NCBI GenBank assembly: GCA_937924525.1
Contig: CALDSU010000008.1
Coordinates: 1-64,000, forward strand
Direction: 5' to 3'
Length of the DNA: 64,000 nt
DNA from: an uncultured Bryobacteraceae bacterium
Lineage (GTDB): Bacteria; Acidobacteriota; Terriglobia; Bryobacterales; Bryobacteraceae
Both the position numbers and the translations under genes were made by a program. Each line of letters begins with the position of its first letter. Position 1 is the stretch's first letter. Positions 63,913 to 64,000 of the stretch are shown here, one piece after another. A model generated the notes under the pieces. That model searched no databases. It had not been told where the DNA came from and saw only the letters and a program-made list of their open reading frames with translations.

Positions 63913-64000
63913 GTCACCGTGATCTCCTTGGGGGTGTCCTCTTGCTCCTCCAACTCTCTCCGCAATTGCACCAGCCGAATATAATCGGCCACGGTTGCTT
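63870..64000 (-). CDS. partial gene, likely terminase small subunit (3' end)
   Basis: The minus strand is open from the edge to TAA at 63872-63870, giving the last ~43 residues: TVADYIRLVQLRRELEEQED followed by an acidic tail ending DDGPEEGA. It overlaps the terminase large gene, which is the usual place of the small subunit. The 5' part lies outside the window, so identity rests on position. Confidence 0.5.
   Translation of the reverse strand, partial: ATVADYIRLVQLRRELEEQEDTPKEITVTWVDPPDDGPEEGA

Larger units (their letters stand above)
47470..64000 (-). mobile_element. phage-derived head-tail gene cluster (prophage end or gene-transfer-agent-like)
   Basis: Sixteen minus-strand genes in the canonical order terminase, portal, scaffold, coat, connector, tail tube, chaperones, tape measure, distal tail, hub and fibre. 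They are tightly packed and all intact in frame. The coat is P22-like while the tail is siphovirus-like. No integrase, repressor, replication, holin, endolysin or head protease was found to the right edge, which cuts the first gene. The boundary on the moaA side has no tRNA or obvious att repeat. Either a prophage extends beyond the edge, or this is a domesticated particle. Confidence 0.85.

Noticed and set aside
1-64000. CRISPR arrays and insertion sequences
   Set aside because: No regularly spaced direct repeats, transposase motifs or paired terminal repeats were seen on reading the window.

Overview
The window is GC-rich, densely coded bacterial chromosome. It most resembles Acidobacteriota of the Solibacter/Bryobacter group (Bryobacterales). 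The strongest pointer is the 1124-residue secreted protease at 33.7-37.0 kb, whose C-terminus matches the TIGR03437 domain that is characteristic of and expanded in Solibacter. Further pointers are a DUF1587/1595/1592/1588/1585 c-type cytochrome protein, Gfo/Idh/MocA, URO-D and xylose-isomerase-like families, a three-part U32 protein and bacillithiol chemistry. The taxon is inferred from gene content; no rRNA or tRNA gene was seen.

Layout. 1-47.4 kb is ordinary chromosome in short operons on both strands. It starts inside carB (carbamoyl phosphate synthesis). Then come a TPR protein, an acyl-CoA thioesterase pair, an MFS-PBP4-FmdB operon, a methyltransferase, a LytS-like kinase divergent from ribA, an RNase H-like exonuclease-amidohydrolase operon divergent from galU, tsaD, an oxidoreductase, M48 protease-HAD and a patatin. 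19.6-23.9 kb is a tight six-gene operon (unknown protein, membrane-fusion adaptor, PfkB kinase, rhomboid protease, glutaredoxin-like protein, BshB1) in which starts and stops repeatedly overlap. 24-29 kb holds U32-NUDIX divergent from the DUF1592 cytochrome protein. 29-41 kb holds SDRs, an SMP-30 lipoprotein, a response regulator/thioredoxin-reductase-like fusion, the secreted protease and an ornithine-cyclodeaminase/ACT pair. 41.3-43.2 kb holds an enhancer-binding-protein-like regulator with degenerate ATPase motifs and an RsbRD-like domain protein. 43.4-47.4 kb is a run of metal and cofactor genes (Cys-rich protein, CbiX-like chelatase, ferredoxin-NADP reductase-like protein, YggX, nadA, moaA).

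47.5 kb to the right edge is one minus-strand phage particle cluster. In order of transcription it has a terminase small-subunit candidate (cut by the edge), terminase large subunit, portal, scaffold, P22-like coat, connector proteins, tail terminator candidate, major tail protein, two chaperone-like proteins, a very short tape-measure candidate, two DUF2460-like distal-tail proteins, a 1311-residue tip/hub with a lambda gpL-like four-cysteine motif, and a 915-residue tail protein with a TIM-barrel-like half. No integrase, repressor, replication or lysis gene is visible, so it is either one end of a prophage or a domesticated particle such as a gene transfer agent or tailocin-like device. This is the most interesting part of the window.

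Expression signals. Several plus-strand genes have a TATAAT-like hexamer only 4-11 nt before the start codon, which suggests leaderless mRNAs. Three divergent gene pairs share overlapping, near-palindromic -10 elements. A strong orphan terminator at 7159-7184 suggests a small unannotated transcript.
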